Source: an uncultured Clostridia bacterium
Lineage (GTDB): Bacteria > Bacillota > Clostridia > TANB77 > CAG-508
DNA: 11,804 nt
Direction of reading: 5' to 3'
Assembly (NCBI GenBank): GCA_934149155.1
Contig: CAKPDZ010000044.1
Coordinates: 1 to 11,804 of the forward strand
The first letter of the stretch is position 1, and each line of letters opens with the position of its first letter. This document shows positions 1 through 5,878 of the stretch, one piece after another. Made by a program: the position numbers and the translations under genes. A model generated the notes under the pieces. That model did no database searches. It worked only from the letters and a program-made list of their open reading frames with translations, and was not told the DNA's origin.

Positions 1-96
1 GTAATATTTGATGAACCACAAAGAGCAATAACGCCAGGGCAATCAGCTGTATTTTATGTAGGAGACATTGTATTAGGAGGAGGCAAAATATGTTAA
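1..96 (+). CDS. mnmA: tRNA-specific 2-thiouridylase MnmA, C-terminal end only (partial)
   Basis: The window opens inside this gene; 31 codons and a TAA stop are visible in frame 1. The residues read VIFDEPQRAITPGQSAVFY and then VGDIVLGGGKIC, which is the conserved end of the C-terminal beta-barrel domain of MnmA. MnmA installs the 2-thio group on U34 of the Lys, Glu and Gln tRNAs. The catalytic cysteines and the PP-loop lie outside the window, so activity cannot be judged. The last 7 nt overlap the start of tcdA, and the tcdA ribosome binding site lies inside this gene, so the two are probably co-transcribed and translationally coupled. The identification rests on a short but very characteristic stretch. 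Confidence 0.9.
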   Translation, partial: VIFDEPQRAITPGQSAVFYVGDIVLGGGKIC

Positions 97-842
97 ACCA
101 ATTTTCAAGAACAGAATTAGTAATAGGCAAAGCAGGAGTAGAAAAATTAAATAATGCAAAAGTAGCAATATTTGGTTTAGGTGGAGTAGGCTCATTTGTT
201 TTAGAAGGACTTGTTAGAGCAGGAATTGGAAACTTTGTATTAATAGATGATGATAAAATATGTTTAACAAATTTAAATAGACAGATATTAGCAACAAGAA
301 AAACAGTTGGACAAGCTAAAGTAGAAGTAGCAAAACAAAGAATTTTAGATATAAATCCAAATGCAAATATAGAAATCCATCAAGAATTCTTTATGCCGGA
401 AACAGAAGGGATACTTGATAATTCTATAGACTATATAGTAGATTGTATAGATACAGTAACAGCTAAAATAGAATTAGTAGTTAGAGCAGAAAAGTTAAAT
501 ATTCCAATAATATCTTGTATGGGAACAGGGAATAAATTAGATCCAACAAGATTTGAAGTAACAGATATTTACAAGACAAGTATTTGTCCACTTGCTAAAG
601 TAATGAGAAAAGAATTACGCAATAGAGGAATTAAAAAATTAAAAGTAGTATATTCAAAAGAAGAGCCAGTAAAATTAAATGAAACAGAGGAGAACAGTTG
701 CAAACATAATTGTATATGTCCACCAGGAACAAAAAGAAAATGTACTATTCGAAATCAAGTGCCAGGAAGTATTTCATTTGTGCCATCTGTTGCAGGTTTA
801 ATAATTGCTGGAGAAGTAGTAAAAGCAATATTAAATGATTAG
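90..842 (+). CDS. tcdA: tRNA threonylcarbamoyladenosine (t6A37) dehydratase, ThiF/MoeB-like E1 fold
   Basis: This 250-residue protein is close to the usual length of the TcdA/CsdL family, which cyclises t6A at position 37 of ANN-decoding tRNAs in an ATP-dependent reaction. The Rossmann nucleotide loop GLGGVGS is at residues 29-35, the acidic IDDD at 52-55, the NLNRQ motif at 61-65 and DCIDT at 118-122. The C-terminus carries the family hallmark PGSISFVPSVAGLIIAGEVV. The ATG is preceded by AGGAGGAGG at 75-83 and overlaps the mnmA stop by 7 nt, which fixes the start. An insert at about residues 205-222 has four cysteines (SCKHNCIC and KRKC) and could bind metal, but this is untested. The mnmA neighbour suggests an operon for tRNA anticodon-loop modification. 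The general ThiF-fold assignment is very secure; the TcdA subfamily is the best fit from the C-terminal motif. Confidence 0.9.
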   Translation: MLNQFSRTELVIGKAGVEKLNNAKVAIFGLGGVGSFVLEGLVRAGIGNFVLIDDDKICLTNLNRQILATRKTVGQAKVEVAKQRILDINPNANIEIHQEFFMPETEGILDNSIDYIVDCIDTVTAKIELVVRAEKLNIPIISCMGTGNKLDPTRFEVTDIYKTSICPLAKVMRKELRNRGIKKLKVVYSKEEPVKLNETEENSCKHNCICPPGTKRKCTIRNQVPGSISFVPSVAGLIIAGEVVKAILND

Positions 843-851
843 GGTGTAATA

Positions 852-1103
852 ATGAGAAGAGCATATAAAGAAATAAATAAAGAAGAAACAGAAACTACAA
901 TAAATGTGTTATATGATGAAGAATTAATAGTGATATATACAAATAAAATAGGATTGCAAAAGCAACTAAAAAAAGTTTTAGGAAAGCCAAAAAGAGAAGA
1001 TGTTAGAGGAAATTCAATAATAGGAAGCTGTTGGGAACTTCCATTTAGCGAAAAAACTAAAATATCTCAAATGATGTTGAAAGCCAATATTTTTGAATTA
1101 TAA
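852..1103 (+). CDS. Small conserved-looking protein of unknown function (83 aa)
   Basis: I do not recognise a named family. The 83-residue product is basic and soluble, with no membrane segment or signal peptide. It has two parts: a predicted beta-strand stretch at residues 17-31 (NVLYDEELIVIYTN), then a Lys/Arg-rich segment at 35-54, and an aromatic GSCWELPF stretch at 58-65. It ends with a helical tail. It starts 9 nt after the tcdA stop, with only a weak AGGG upstream, so translation may depend on coupling to tcdA. Codon use matches the neighbours, which supports a real gene in the same operon. The basic character is compatible with RNA binding, but that is speculation. No clear terminator separates it from the regulator gene downstream. 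Confidence 0.7.
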   Translation: MRRAYKEINKEETETTINVLYDEELIVIYTNKIGLQKQLKKVLGKPKREDVRGNSIIGSCWELPFSEKTKISQMMLKANIFEL

Positions 1104-1104
1104 T

Positions 1105-1137
1105 TTCAATAAAAATTCAATAAAAGTTCTATATAAT
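1105..1137 (+). promoter_or_regulatory. Predicted autoregulatory operator and promoter of the two-component system
   Basis: Two direct copies of TTCAAT lie at 1105-1110 and 1116-1121, exactly 11 bp apart; the longer unit TTCAATAAAA is repeated. A perfect TATAAT follows at 1132-1137. No -35 hexamer sits at the usual spacing, which fits an activator-dependent promoter where an OmpR-type dimer bound to tandem repeats replaces the -35 contact. The same spacing recurs at 3983-4015 in front of the ABC permease. The function is inferred; the repeats and spacing are directly visible. Confidence 0.6.
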
Positions 1138-1157
1138 AAATATATGGAGATGATAGA

Positions 1158-1835
1158 ATGAAAGTATTAATAATAGAAGATGAGTATAGCTTAGCAGATG
1201 CAATATCAGAAACATTGAGTAAAGAAGGATTTTCAGTAAAAGTAGAAACAGACGGAGAAAAAGGAGAAGATGAAGCAATAGCAAATGTATATGATATTAT
1301 TCTGTTAGACGTAATGTTACCACATAAAGATGGATTTTCAATATTAAAAGAATTAAGAAGAGAGAAAATAGAAACACCTGTTATAATGCTAACTGCGAAA
1401 TCAGAAATATATGACAAACTAAATGGGCTTGAAAATGGGGCGGATGACTATATTACAAAGCCATTCCATATGAAAGAATTAGTTGCAAGGATAAAAGTAA
1501 TACTTAAAAGAAATTCTGATTTAGATGATACAGATAATATGAAATTTGGAGACTTAACATTAGATTTAAAAACTGGAAAGATGAAAGCAAATCAAAATGA
1601 AATTGCAATAAATGGTAAAGAATTGGAATTGTTAGAATCATTATTATTAAATAAAAATCAAATTATGAGTAGAGAAACTTTAGCTAATAAAATTTGGGGA
1701 TATGATAGTGATGCTGAATATAACAATGTTGAAGTATATGTTTCTTTTTTAAGGAAAAAACTAAAGATATTACAATCAAATATAAGAATAAAAGCTGTTA
1801 GAGGTATTGGCTATAAATTGGAGGTTGAAAAATGA
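1158..1835 (+). CDS. OmpR/PhoB-family response regulator
   Basis: This is a 225-residue two-domain transcription factor of normal length. The receiver domain (about residues 1-118) has the acidic pocket E7-D8, the phospho-acceptor D51 in LLDVMLP, the switch T79 and the conserved K101 in TKPF. The C-terminal part (about 126-223) is a winged helix-turn-helix DNA-binding domain ending in VRGIGYKLE, typical of OmpR/PhoB regulators. The start is supported by a GGAG at about 1146. The stop overlaps the kinase start as ATGA, so the two are translationally coupled. The repeats at 1105-1121 and 3983-3999 are its probable binding sites, which would make the ABC permease/ATPase operon its target. The domain architecture is certain; the signal and targets are inferred. 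Confidence 0.95.
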   Translation: MKVLIIEDEYSLADAISETLSKEGFSVKVETDGEKGEDEAIANVYDIILLDVMLPHKDGFSILKELRREKIETPVIMLTAKSEIYDKLNGLENGADDYITKPFHMKELVARIKVILKRNSDLDDTDNMKFGDLTLDLKTGKMKANQNEIAINGKELELLESLLLNKNQIMSRETLANKIWGYDSDAEYNNVEVYVSFLRKKLKILQSNIRIKAVRGIGYKLEVEK

Positions 1836-2845
1836 TTGAAAAATTAAGGTCAAAAATATTTACTTTAATGATGTTATCATTATCAATTATAGTTATTGGT
1901 GTTATTATTCTATTTGGAACTTTAAATTGCAATAATGCAATACATTCTTCAAGAGAAAATATAAATAGAATGACAAGAATGAGGGATAAGCCAGATTTCC
2001 AACAATCAACAATGAAGCCAGAAATTCAAGAATATATAAATCAAGAAAATGAGAAAGTAAATACACACATAAAAAATGTAATTATATTTTCATGTATTGC
2101 TTCAGGGTTAGCATTGATTGCTATATATATTGTTTCAAAAAATGTAGCTAAGATTATTGTAAAACCAGTTGAAGATACTTTAGAAAAGCAAAAACAATTT
2201 ATTTCTGATGTATCACATGAATTAAAAACTCCACTTGCTGTAATAGAGGCAAATGCTGATGTACTTGAAAATGAAGTTGGAGATAATAAATGGCTTACAT
2301 ATATTCAGAATGAAACAGATAGCATGGACAAACTGATAAATGAATTATTGCTACTTGCTAAAATGGAAAATGTAGATGATATAAAAAGTTACGAAATATT
2401 TGATGTGTCAAATCAAATAGAAATGTGTGCATCTGTTTTTGAAAGTATGGCATATGAAAAAAAAGTAAAAATAAAAACAAACATACAAAAAGATATAAAA
2501 TTAAATGGGAATAAGCAAGATATTGAACATATTGTATCAACTTTATTAGATAATGCTATCAAGCATTCTGAAGAAGGCAAAGATGTTAGTGTTGAAGTGG
2601 TAAAAGAAAAAAATAATATTGTATTACAAATAAAAAATCATGGAGAACCAATTCCAGAAAACCAAAAAGATAAAATTTTTGAAAGATTTTATAGAGTAGA
2701 TAAAGCAAGAAATAGAAATGAAAAAAGATATGGTTTAGGTTTAGCTATAGCTAAATCTACAGTTTTAAAATATAAAGGTAAAATAGAAGTTAAATGCAAA
2801 GACGGAATTACTTGTTTTAAAGTTATTATACCAATAAAAGATTAA
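1832..2845 (+). CDS. Membrane sensor histidine kinase partner of the response regulator
   Basis: The 337-residue kinase has a membrane segment at about residues 9-31, a short extracellular region of about 50 residues, and a second membrane segment at about 81-102. The HisKA domain follows, with phospho-acceptor H129 in VSHELKTP. The ATPase domain has its N-box at N241 (LLDNAIKHS), a G1 box reading NHGEP at 269-273, an F-box FERFYR and a GLGLA G2 box at 301-305. The first G1 residue is N rather than the usual D. I believe some Gram-positive sensors also vary here, so it need not abolish activity. There is no PAS domain, and the HAMP-like linker is minimal or absent. The small sensing region suggests it may sense the membrane or a partner transporter, as in ABC-linked kinases of Firmicutes; that link is inferred. 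It ends at a hairpin terminator. Confidence 0.94.
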   Translation: MIEKLRSKIFTLMMLSLSIIVIGVIILFGTLNCNNAIHSSRENINRMTRMRDKPDFQQSTMKPEIQEYINQENEKVNTHIKNVIIFSCIASGLALIAIYIVSKNVAKIIVKPVEDTLEKQKQFISDVSHELKTPLAVIEANADVLENEVGDNKWLTYIQNETDSMDKLINELLLLAKMENVDDIKSYEIFDVSNQIEMCASVFESMAYEKKVKIKTNIQKDIKLNGNKQDIEHIVSTLLDNAIKHSEEGKDVSVEVVKEKNNIVLQIKNHGEPIPENQKDKIFERFYRVDKARNRNEKRYGLGLAIAKSTVLKYKGKIEVKCKDGITCFKVIIPIKD

Positions 2846-2872
2846 AGAGAAACCTAGCTAGGTTCCTCTTTT
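2844..2872. terminator. Hairpin terminator between the kinase and PIN genes
   Basis: A near-perfect palindrome AAAGAGaAACCTAG / CTAGGTTcCTCTTT has a single A-C mismatch and is followed by a short T run on the plus strand (2869-2872). On the minus strand the A-rich left side gives a T-containing tail, so it can serve both convergent genes. It overlaps the kinase stop codon and also encodes the last codons of the PIN gene. The U-tract is short, so strength is uncertain. Confidence 0.6.
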
Positions 2873-3870
2873 GAGTATAGAAGTTGTTTGACACAAATCA
2901 AAATTGACGGATGCAATTCATCTTGCAGATTTTTTGTGTCCTCTTCGCAATAACATTTAAATTTTATTGTTGCTTTTTGACAATTTTGTGAATAATATTT
3001 TTTTATTTTCACAAAGTCTTTACCATAAGGTTTTGTTACAATACAACAATAATCAATTGAACCGGATTTTGGAACTAAATCAATTTTATTGCAGGTTTTG
3101 TCTTTGATAAAAAATATTAATGACTGAGGACTATGTTTCTGGGTATTTATTAAGTCTTCATATAAAAGATTAATATTTAAATTATCATTTTTTATTATTT
3201 GGCTTGATTCTAGTTTTGCTGGTTCCTCAGTTGTTGGAGTTATTGTAACTTCTTTTTTGTCAGTGCTGACTACTGAACATAATATAAATTCTAAACTCAA
3301 ACATTTAGCCTTTAAAGCTAAATTGGCATCACATGTTAATAATGTAGGCCTTTCTGAAGATGGAAGGCTAAGCAAGTAATCCAATAATATTTCATCAGTA
3401 TACTTGTCTACATTTCTTTCAAAAGGGATGAGCCGATATTTTGAATTATTATCTTGTGATAATAAAATTGATTTTGTAATTTGCTTTACCATTTTTCTAA
3501 AATAAGGTGAGGCATTTTCTTTTTTTGGAGCTATATCAAACTCTTTTATTATTGAATATAAAAGTGTTATAGATGAAGCTAATTCGATAATATCTACAGT
3601 TTCAGTACTTGTTAATGCAGAAGTATCTAAAAGTAAATGATGTTTATCTGCATTTTTTGATGCTATTAAACTAGTTGTGTTAGAACCCAATTTTTTAGAA
3701 TTGTTTTTCCTAACTAAAATTCTATAGTTTTTTGCCGTGCTAGTTGTATAGCCGAGATTTATAAAGTACTGAATATCGGGGTTATCAGGAAAATCCTTCA
3801 CTCGTTCTCGAATTTCTTCAGAATTTAATCCCTTCCGTATTAAACTTCCAACTTCATGTTTTTGTCTCAT
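2854..3870 (-). CDS. PIN-domain protein (putative ribonuclease) with N-terminal HTH-like region
   Basis: This 338-residue protein contains a PIN-like nuclease domain at about residues 76-200. It shows LLLDTSAL with D82, an IKEFD with E110, TDEILLDY with D159/D164, and LLTCDANLALKAK with D181. Together these form the acidic metal-binding set expected of PIN RNases. Residues 5-55 (SLIRKGLNSEEIRERV and then GYTTSTAKNYRILVRKN) resemble a helix-turn-helix. The C-terminal 110 residues are cysteine-containing and unrecognised. The start at 3870 is chosen because AAAGGAGGAA lies at 3876-3885. A longer reading frame from 3936 would begin inside the predicted -10 box. No antitoxin-like gene adjoins it. 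Its codons (CGG, CGA, CCC, CTC, ACG, GGC) differ from its neighbours, which suggests transfer. It lies antisense between the two-component system and its likely target transporter. The PIN fold is a moderately strong call; the role (toxin, defence or RNA processing) is unknown. Confidence 0.75.
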   Translation of the reverse strand: MRQKHEVGSLIRKGLNSEEIRERVKDFPDNPDIQYFINLGYTTSTAKNYRILVRKNNSKKLGSNTTSLIASKNADKHHLLLDTSALTSTETVDIIELASSITLLYSIIKEFDIAPKKENASPYFRKMVKQITKSILLSQDNNSKYRLIPFERNVDKYTDEILLDYLLSLPSSERPTLLTCDANLALKAKCLSLEFILCSVVSTDKKEVTITPTTEEPAKLESSQIIKNDNLNINLLYEDLINTQKHSPQSLIFFIKDKTCNKIDLVPKSGSIDYCCIVTKPYGKDFVKIKKYYSQNCQKATIKFKCYCEEDTKNLQDELHPSILICVKQLLYSKEEPS

Positions 3871-3875
3871 AAATG

Positions 3876-3885
3876 TTCCTCCTTT
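3876..3885 (-). promoter_or_regulatory. Strong ribosome binding site that fixes the PIN gene start
   Basis: Read on the minus strand this is AAAGGAGGAA, followed by CATTT and the ATG at 3870. It is a near-perfect anti-Shine-Dalgarno match at suitable spacing. It argues against the upstream in-frame ATG at 3936, which has no such site. Confidence 0.85.
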
Positions 3886-3934
3886 GATAGATATAATTAT
3901 TGCTATCGATATGTTACAAAAATAAACTGCTAAC

Positions 3935-3963
3935 ATTATATCACATTATGTAAATAAAAGCAA
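3935..3963 (-). promoter_or_regulatory. Predicted sigma-A-type promoter of the PIN gene
   Basis: On the minus strand a TTGCTT -35 box (3958-3963) and a perfect TATAAT -10 box (3935-3940) are separated by 17 bp. Transcription would start near 3928, giving a leader of roughly 55-60 nt before the ATG. The divergent response-regulator-like repeats at 3983-3999 lie about 20 bp upstream of the -35, so the regulator could also affect this promoter; that is inference. Confidence 0.65.
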
Positions 3964-3982
3964 ATTTTTAATTAAATGTTTT

Positions 3983-4015
3983 TTCAATAATTTTTCAATC
4001 TTTATATATTATATT
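3983..4015 (+). promoter_or_regulatory. Predicted response-regulator operator and promoter of the ABC transporter operon
   Basis: Direct repeats TTCAAT at 3983-3988 and 3994-3999 are 11 bp apart, and a TATATT lies at 4010-4015. This is exactly the same register as 1105-1137: 5 bp between repeats and 10 bp between the second repeat and the -10. The local sequence is very AT-rich, so other -10 positions such as 4005-4010 are possible. It would place the transporter start of transcription near 4022 and give a leader of about 230 nt containing the inverted-repeat element. The operator role is inferred from the shared layout. Confidence 0.55.
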
Positions 4016-4045
4016 AATACTCGAAATAAATAACAGTTAATCATA

Positions 4046-4217
4046 TTCATAAGCTAAAGCCATGGGGGGAAAGGTAATACTTTTGCAATACCGCGCCAGC
4101 GACCAAATGAGCGAAGCGAATGCGAATGGAGCAATCTACGATAAGTTAAAATTAGTTGATTGCGACAGTAAGGTATAAAAAAGTATTACCTTTCCCCCCA
4201 CGGCTTTAGCTTATGAA
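4046..4217. repeat. 172-bp element with 39-nt terminal inverted repeats (MITE-like or structured leader RNA)
   Basis: The arms 4046-4084 and 4179-4217 are inverted copies matching at 38 of 39 positions (the mismatch pairs 4062 with 4201). They begin TTCATAAGCTAAAGCC and include a run of six G. Pairing resumes at 4088-4092 with 4172-4176 (ATACC/GGTAT). The trinucleotide ATA flanks both ends (4043-4045 and 4218-4220), a possible 3-bp target duplication but weak evidence by itself. The interior (about 4093-4170) starts with an unusually GC-rich stretch containing three GCGAA units, then has a second hairpin at 4131-4163. No open reading frame of useful length is inside, so it is non-autonomous if mobile. 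It lies between the predicted transporter promoter and the permease ribosome binding site, so it should be transcribed. Alternatives are a MITE, a regulatory leader or an independent ncRNA. Confidence 0.85.
4131..4163 (+). other. Internal imperfect hairpin within the inverted-repeat element
   Basis: GCAATC (4131-4136) pairs with GATTGC (4158-4163). Further in, AC pairs with GT and TAA (4142-4144) pairs with TTA (4152-4154), leaving a T-T mismatch and a two-base bulge. Together with the outer stem it would give a branched RNA fold. It could be a by-product of an old nested insertion rather than a functional structure. Confidence 0.45.
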
Positions 4218-4254
4218 ATATTGAATAATGTAAAAATTACGAGGAGGAGAAAAT

Positions 4255-5814
4255 ATGTATATTTTAAAAAACAGTTTAATTTCAATTTTTAGAAACAAAG
4301 GAAAGAACATATTGATAGGATTAATAATTCTAACAATAGCATGTGCTTCAACAGTAACACTAGCAATAAGAAATACAGCAAACACAATAGTAAAAAGCTA
4401 TGAGGAATCACATGACTTAATAGCTACAATATCATTTGACAGAGGACAGTTAGGACAGCAATTCAAAGGTGGAGAAGATGCACAAAAAGAAAATATAGAA
4501 GCATTTAATAATATTCAATCAATAACAATTGATGATGTTAAAAACTATGGAGATAGTAGTTTTTTAAAAGGATATTATTATACTTATACAACATCATTAA
4601 ATAGTGATACACTAAGTAAAGCAACAGATTCATTTGAATATGAAGTAGAAGATAAGCAAACATCAACCTCATCAAATACAACAACAAGTACAAGTGGTGG
4701 TTCAGAAAATAGACCAGATATACCAGAAGGACAAATGGGAGAAAGACATACAGTGACAGAAAATAATACAACAACAGTAATTACAAAATCAAAAGAAAAA
4801 TTTGAAAGTGACAAAAATCTTACAGGTGATTTTGAGTTGGATGGATATTCTTCATATGATGCAATGACAGAATTTACAGAAGGAACATCAACAATAACTG
4901 ATGGAGAAATGATATCAGATTTTAATGGATTTGAATGTGTAATAAGTTCAGAATTAGCAACTTTAAATAGTATAAGTGTTGTAGATACAATAACATTAAA
5001 AAATCCAACAACAGAAAAAACATATGATTTTAAAGTAACAGGAATTTATAGTAGCAATAACGACAATGGAGATACAGCAAGTATGTATTCAAAATCAGCA
5101 AATAAAATTATTACAGGAAGTGGTGTAATTGAGCAATTAGTAGCTGATGATAGTACACTTACAACAAATGTAACACCATCATTTATATTAAATAGTGAAG
5201 ATGATATAGAAGAATTCACAGCAGAAGTAAAAGAAAAAGGATTAAATGAATATTATACAGTTAATACAAACTTAGATGAAATAACTAGTGCAACAGAATC
5301 AATTGAAAATGTAAAAACCTTTGCAACAACATTTTTAATAATAACATTGATAATATCTTCTTTAGTATTGTTTGTAATTAATATGATAAACATCAGAGAG
5401 AGAAAGTATGAAATTGGTGTGTTTAGAACAATAGGAATGAGTAAACTAAAATTAACAATGCAATTTGTATTAGAATTACTTATTGTTTCAACGATGTCAT
5501 TAATAATAGGTGCTATAATAGGAGCATTTCTAGCAAAGCCAGTAGGAAATATGTTATTAGCAAATGAAATTGAATCAACCCAAAGTACAGAACAAGAAAT
5601 GTCAAATAATTTTGGTAAGCCAGGTGGAATGGATATGCAATTCAATAAAGGCGGAAAAGTTCAGGCAATTCAAAATATGGAGGCAGTGGTTGACTTTACA
5701 GTAGTAATTCAACTATTAGGAATAGGCTTATTACTAACTTTGATTAGTAGTTTAGCTTCAATGATTAGTATTCAGCGTTTTTCACCATTAACTATTTTAA
5801 AAGAAAGAACATAA
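4255..5814 (+). CDS. ABC transporter permease, FtsX/MacB-like with large extracellular domain
   Basis: This 519-residue membrane protein has the four-helix MacB/FtsX topology. A first membrane helix lies at about residues 16-40, followed by a large extracellular domain at about 41-350. Three more helices lie at about 355-377, 402-425 and 480-505. The cytoplasmic stretch after helix 2 (INIRERKYEIGVFRTIGMS) is the coupling-helix signature of FtsX-domain permeases. The extracellular domain carries a Ser/Thr-rich, low-complexity insert at about 133-170. The segment between helices 3 and 4 is rich in Gly, Met and Gln (about 430-475). GAGGAGGAGA at 4241-4250 is the ribosome binding site. The partner ATPase follows 64 nt downstream, and the two-component system upstream shares its operator design. 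MacB-type systems do mechanical work across the membrane, such as peptide or antibiotic efflux and lipoprotein or wall-enzyme control. The substrate here is unknown. Confidence 0.92.
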   Translation: MYILKNSLISIFRNKGKNILIGLIILTIACASTVTLAIRNTANTIVKSYEESHDLIATISFDRGQLGQQFKGGEDAQKENIEAFNNIQSITIDDVKNYGDSSFLKGYYYTYTTSLNSDTLSKATDSFEYEVEDKQTSTSSNTTTSTSGGSENRPDIPEGQMGERHTVTENNTTTVITKSKEKFESDKNLTGDFELDGYSSYDAMTEFTEGTSTITDGEMISDFNGFECVISSELATLNSISVVDTITLKNPTTEKTYDFKVTGIYSSNNDNGDTASMYSKSANKIITGSGVIEQLVADDSTLTTNVTPSFILNSEDDIEEFTAEVKEKGLNEYYTVNTNLDEITSATESIENVKTFATTFLIITLIISSLVLFVINMINIRERKYEIGVFRTIGMSKLKLTMQFVLELLIVSTMSLIIGAIIGAFLAKPVGNMLLANEIESTQSTEQEMSNNFGKPGGMDMQFNKGGKVQAIQNMEAVVDFTVVIQLLGIGLLLTLISSLASMISIQRFSPLTILKERT

Positions 5815-5816
5815 GT

Positions 5817-5845
5817 AGGTTGAAAATTTGATTCTTTTCCAACCT
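5817..5845 (+). other. Hairpin between permease and ATPase genes
   Basis: AGGTTG (5817-5822) pairs with CAACCT (5840-5845). The stem extends through AAAA (5823-5826) and TTTT (5835-5838) with one bulged C at 5839. No T-run follows on the plus strand, so it is not an obvious terminator. It could protect or segment the mRNA and adjust the ratio of permease to ATPase. Confidence 0.5.
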
Positions 5846-5878
5846 GATGTGAGCCAAGAGAAAGAGAGGAGATAAAAA

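Noticed and set aside
1106..1417. Minus-strand frame of 103 codons across the start of the response regulator
   Set aside because: It is a Ser/Ile-rich shadow of the regulator coding sequence without expression signals, and it runs through the operator region.
3871..3936. A 22-codon N-terminal extension of the PIN gene starting at the ATG at 3936
   Set aside because: It overlaps the predicted -10 box (3935-3940), lacks a ribosome binding site and encodes a hydrophobic leader unlike the rest. The ATG at 3870 has a near-perfect AAAGGAGGAA.
4096..4130. Three GCGAA units, considered as a CRISPR-like or tandem repeat
   Set aside because: The units are only five bases long, irregularly spaced and confined to about 20 bp, with no spacers. 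They are better described as part of the core of the inverted-repeat element.
4046..4217. A complete insertion sequence
   Set aside because: Only 94 bp lie between the arms and no transposase reading frame is present, so at most it is a non-autonomous element.
4046..4217. The element as a known riboswitch or T-box leader
   Set aside because: I see no T-box TGGN motif, no terminator/antiterminator pair with a U-tract and no recognisable aptamer core. The extremely long perfect stem is not typical of these classes.
5253..5645. Minus-strand frame of 130 codons inside the permease gene
   Set aside because: It is an antisense shadow of a conserved FtsX-type domain and has no start signals of its own.
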